Shown here: positions 61,595 to 64,000 of the stretch, piece by piece | Layout: every line of letters starts with the position of its first letter | Position numbering within the stretch: the stretch's first letter is position 1 | DNA from: Nocardioides sp. Kera G14 | GTDB taxonomy: Bacteria; Actinomycetota; Actinomycetes; Propionibacteriales; Nocardioidaceae | NCBI RefSeq assembly: GCF_020715565.1 | Contig: NZ_CP085839.1 | Span: forward strand, 186,001 to 250,000 | Length of the DNA stretch: 64,000 nucleotides | Direction: 5' to 3' | Notes under the pieces: generated by a model | Databases searched by the model: none | Seen by the model: only the letters and a program-made list of their open reading frames with translations | Told to the model about the DNA's origin: nothing | Translations under genes and position numbers: made by a program

Positions 61595-62254
61595 CTAGAG
61601 GGCGGCAGCCTCGGCGGCGAGGTGGCTGACCCGCGCCCAGTCGCCCTTGGCGAGGGCGTCCGCGGGCGTGATCCAGGTGCCACCGACACAGCCGACGTTC
61701 GGCAGGTCGAGGTACGCCGACGCGTTGGCCGGACGGATCCCGCCGGTCGGACAGAAGCGGGCCGTGGGCACGACGGTGGGCAGTGACGCCAGGAAGGTCG
61801 CTCCTCCGATCGCGGCGGCGGGGAAGAACTTCATCTGCGTCAGGCCCGCCTCGAGGATCGTCAGGACCTCCGAGACGGTCGCCGTGCCGGGGAGGAACGG
61901 CAGCCCCGTCTCGAACATCCCGTCGAGCAGCCGCGGCGTGGCGCCCGGCGAGACCAGGAACGAGGCCCCGGCGGCTGCAGCCTGCTTGGCCAGCTCCGGC
62001 GTGGTGACCGTGCCGGCGCCGAGGGTGATCTCGGGGACCTCGTCGGCGATGGCACGCATCGCCTCGAGGGCCACGGGGGTGCGCAGCGTCAGCTCGATGA
62101 CGGGCAGGCCGCCCTCGACGAGGGCGCGGGCCACGGGCACGGCGTGCGTCAGGTCCTCGATCACGACGACCGGGATGACGGGAGCGATGGAGAGCAGGTC
62201 GGTGGGACCCGGCGGGTCGGTGGGGCGCGGCAGGGTGGTGCTGGCCTCAGGCAA
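61595..62254 (-). CDS. eda: KDPG/KHG aldolase
   Basis: A 219-residue class I aldolase, last step of the Entner-Doudoroff pathway. [19 protein letters not shown], the catalytic glutamate in this segment, [16 protein letters not shown] and the Schiff-base lysine in [11 protein letters not shown] identify Eda. No ATG is available before the conserved part; the TTG at 62254, eight bases inside edd, follows a GGAG and gives an 31-residue Pro/Thr-rich extension. Confidence 0.93.
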   Translation of the reverse strand: MPEASTTLPRPTDPPGPTDLLSIAPVIPVVVIEDLTHAVPVARALVEGGLPVIELTLRTPVALEAMRAIADEVPEITLGAGTVTTPELAKQAAAAGASFLVSPGATPRLLDGMFETGLPFLPGTATVSEVLTILEAGLTQMKFFPAAAIGGATFLASLPTVVPTARFCPTGGIRPANASAYLDLPNVGCVGGTWITPADALAKGDWARVSHLAAEAAAL

Positions 62255-64000
62255 CGGAGGACTCCTTCGTGTGGGCGCCGACGGCGCTGGGGATGCTGGG
62301 GGTACGCGGTCGCGCCAGCGGCTGGCTGGCGCTGGGGGTGGCGAAGACCGACGCGCCGAGGTCGGCCCGGCCGACGGCATGGCGGAACGCCGCGAAGAGT
62401 TCGCGACCGGTGCCGACCCACTCCTCGTCGGACAGTGCCCGACCGGTGGCAGGACGGAAGGCGAGCTCCTCGGCAGGGACATCGATCGTCAGCACGCCGC
62501 GATCGGCGTCGACGGTGACGAGGTCGCCGTCGCGGACCTTGGCGAGGACACCGCCGAGCGCGGCCTCGGGCGTCACGTGGATGGCGGCGGGCACCTTGCC
62601 GGAGGCGCCGGACATGCGGCCGTCGGTGACGAGTGCGACCCGCTGGCCGCGGTCCTGAAGCACGCCGAGGGCCGGCGTCAGCTTGTGCAGCTCGGGCATG
62701 CCGTTGGCGGCCGGGCCCTGGTAGCGCAGGACGGCGACGAAGTCGCGACCGTCGAGCGCCCCTGACGCGAAGGCGGCGAGGAAGTCGGCCTGGTCGTCGA
62801 AGACGGCGGCCGGTGCCGACACGAAGCGGTGCTCCGGCTTCACGGCCGACACCTTGATCACCGACGTGCCGAGCGGGCCGTGGAGGACGCGGAGCCCACC
62901 GTCGGCGGAGAACGGGTTGTCGACCGCGCGCAGCACGCTCTCGTCGTACGACGACGCCGGCCCGTCCACCCACACGACCCCGGGTTCGAGCGGGGTGGCG
63001 CCGAGGCCGAATCCATCGAGTTGTGGCTCCGACGTGTAGCGCGACAGCCCGCGGCCCATGATCGTCTGCACGTCCTCGTGCATCAGTCCGGCCGAGAGGA
63101 GGGTGCGGATCAGGAAGCCGATCCCACCGGCGGCGTGGAAGTGGTTCACGTCGGCCTCGCCGTTGGGATAGACCCGAGCGAGCAGTGGCACGACCGACGA
63201 CAGGTCGGAGAGGTCGTCCCACGTGAGGACGATGCCGGCCGCGCGGGCCATCGCGACCAGGTGCATCGTGTGGTTGGTCGAGCCGCCCGAGGCCAGCAGC
63301 GCCACGCAGGCGTTGACGATCGCGCGCTCGTCGACCATCTCACCGATACCCGGCCCGCCGTCCAGCGCCAGAGCGGTGACCTGGGCCGCGGTGGCGCGGG
63401 TGAGTGCCTCGCGCAGCTCCGTGCCCGGGTTGACGAAGGAGGAGCCGGGCAGGTGGAGGCCGAGCACCTCCATCAGCAGCTGGTTGGAGTTCGCGGTGCC
63501 GTAGAAGGTGCACGTGCCCGCCGAGTGGTACGAGGAAGACTCCGCGGCGAGCAGCTCCTCGCGGCCGACCTTGCCCTCGGCGTGGAGCTGGCGGATGCGC
63601 GACTTCTCCGCATTGGGCAGGCCCGAGGTCATCGGCCCGGCCGGCACGAACGCGGTGGGCAGGTGCCCGAAGGAGAGGGCGCCGATCACGAGCCCGGGGA
63701 CGATCTTGTCGCAGACGCCGAGCATGAGGGCGGCGTCGAACATGTCGTGCGAGAGCCCGATCGCGGCGGACATCGCGATGACGTCGCGGCTGAAGAGGGA
63801 GAGCTGCATGCCGTCGCGGCCCTGGGTGATGCCGTCGCACATGGCTGGGACGCCGCCGGCGACCTGGGCGAGGCCTCCGGCGCGGATGACGGCCTGCTTG
63901 AGGACCGGCGGGTAGGCGACGTACGGCGCGTGGGCGCTGAGCATGTCGTTGTAGCTCGTCACGATCGCGACGTTCGGTTTGCCGACGGGCGTGACGACCT
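62247..64000 (-). CDS. edd: phosphogluconate dehydratase (5' end beyond window)
   Basis: Dehydrates 6-phosphogluconate to KDPG, which Eda then splits. The visible 584 residues lack only the N-terminal part: the frame is open to the edge ([20 protein letters not shown] is a run within it; only the later part can be a start codon by chance). Cluster cysteines are in [22 protein letters not shown] and [12 protein letters not shown] segments. The C-terminus is unusually long and Pro/Ser-rich after [13 protein letters not shown]. eda overlaps its 3' end, so the pair is an operon. Confidence 0.93.
   Translation of the reverse strand, partial: VVTPVGKPNVAIVTSYNDMLSAHAPYVAYPPVLKQAVIRAGGLAQVAGGVPAMCDGITQGRDGMQLSLFSRDVIAMSAAIGLSHDMFDAALMLGVCDKIVPGLVIGALSFGHLPTAFVPAGPMTSGLPNAEKSRIRQLHAEGKVGREELLAAESSSYHSAGTCTFYGTANSNQLLMEVLGLHLPGSSFVNPGTELREALTRATAAQVTALALDGGPGIGEMVDERAIVNACVALLASGGSTNHTMHLVAMARAAGIVLTWDDLSDLSSVVPLLARVYPNGEADVNHFHAAGGIGFLIRTLLSAGLMHEDVQTIMGRGLSRYTSEPQLDGFGLGATPLEPGVVWVDGPASSYDESVLRAVDNPFSADGGLRVLHGPLGTSVIKVSAVKPEHRFVSAPAAVFDDQADFLAAFASGALDGRDFVAVLRYQGPAANGMPELHKLTPALGVLQDRGQRVALVTDGRMSGASGKVPAAIHVTPEAALGGVLAKVRDGDLVTVDADRGVLTIDVPAEELAFRPATGRALSDEEWVGTGRELFAAFRHAVGRADLGASVFATPSASQPLARPRTPSIPSAVGAHTKESSVA

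Overview
The window is chromosomal DNA of a very high-GC Gram-positive bacterium, most likely a nocardioidaceous actinomycete (Nocardioides or Aeromicrobium type). This rests on codon use, the complete 14-subunit complex I, menaquinone made from chorismate, an MptB-type mannosyltransferase, many GTG/TTG starts, and many genes that appear to be transcribed without leaders. The genus is an inference. I see no phage genes, insertion sequences, CRISPR array or replication origin.

Positions 1-27000 are respiratory and core metabolism. Menaquinone genes (menC, menD, menF, menG) alternate with small membrane-anchored and accessory genes. A 14.4-kb nuo operon follows, nuoA to nuoN, whose subunits H and I form one fused reading frame. 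Two CRP-like palindromes precede nuoA. After nuoN come a long-chain polyprenyl diphosphate synthase (probably the menaquinone tail), a RarD transporter and a four-gene sulfate ABC importer. Quinone synthesis, tail synthesis and the main quinone reductase therefore lie side by side.

Positions 27700-43600 form a catabolic island. Eleven genes run leftward from 40772 to 28371, and three run rightward from 41005. The products are three paralogous 4,5-dihydroxyphthalate-decarboxylase-like proteins, two LigI-like lactonase-family amidohydrolases, a LigJ-like 4-oxalomesaconate hydratase, an HpcH/HpaI aldolase, an orphan ThDP enzyme, a CoxG-like protein, an ABC importer and an MFS transporter. Two paralogous FCD-GntR regulators sit at the outer edges. 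The two operons diverge from a 232-bp region in which each has the same -10 hexamer (TACGGT) followed by a TTGTYTAACAA operator. The set resembles the lower protocatechuate 4,5-cleavage (LigI-LigJ-aldolase) route but has no ring-cleaving dioxygenase. I regard it as the least described system here.

Positions 43600-64000 are housekeeping again: a 51-residue zinc ribbon, tRNA-Tyr, pabC/pabA/pabB-like genes, YajQ, an AAHS-type aromatic acid transporter with operator-like palindromes, a CpdA-like phosphodiesterase, two glycosyltransferases, pirin, tRNA-Thr, tRNA-Met, rpmG, a HadAB-like dehydratase pair, murB, rlmC, adenosine deaminase, an aspartate-type aminotransferase, a succinate-semialdehyde-type dehydrogenase, and eda/edd. 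edd runs off the right edge.

Four nested palindromic elements of 73-106 bp occur, at 6814, 13551, 27015 and 54297. One lies in frame inside nuoG. No stretch longer than 300 bases lacks a gene.
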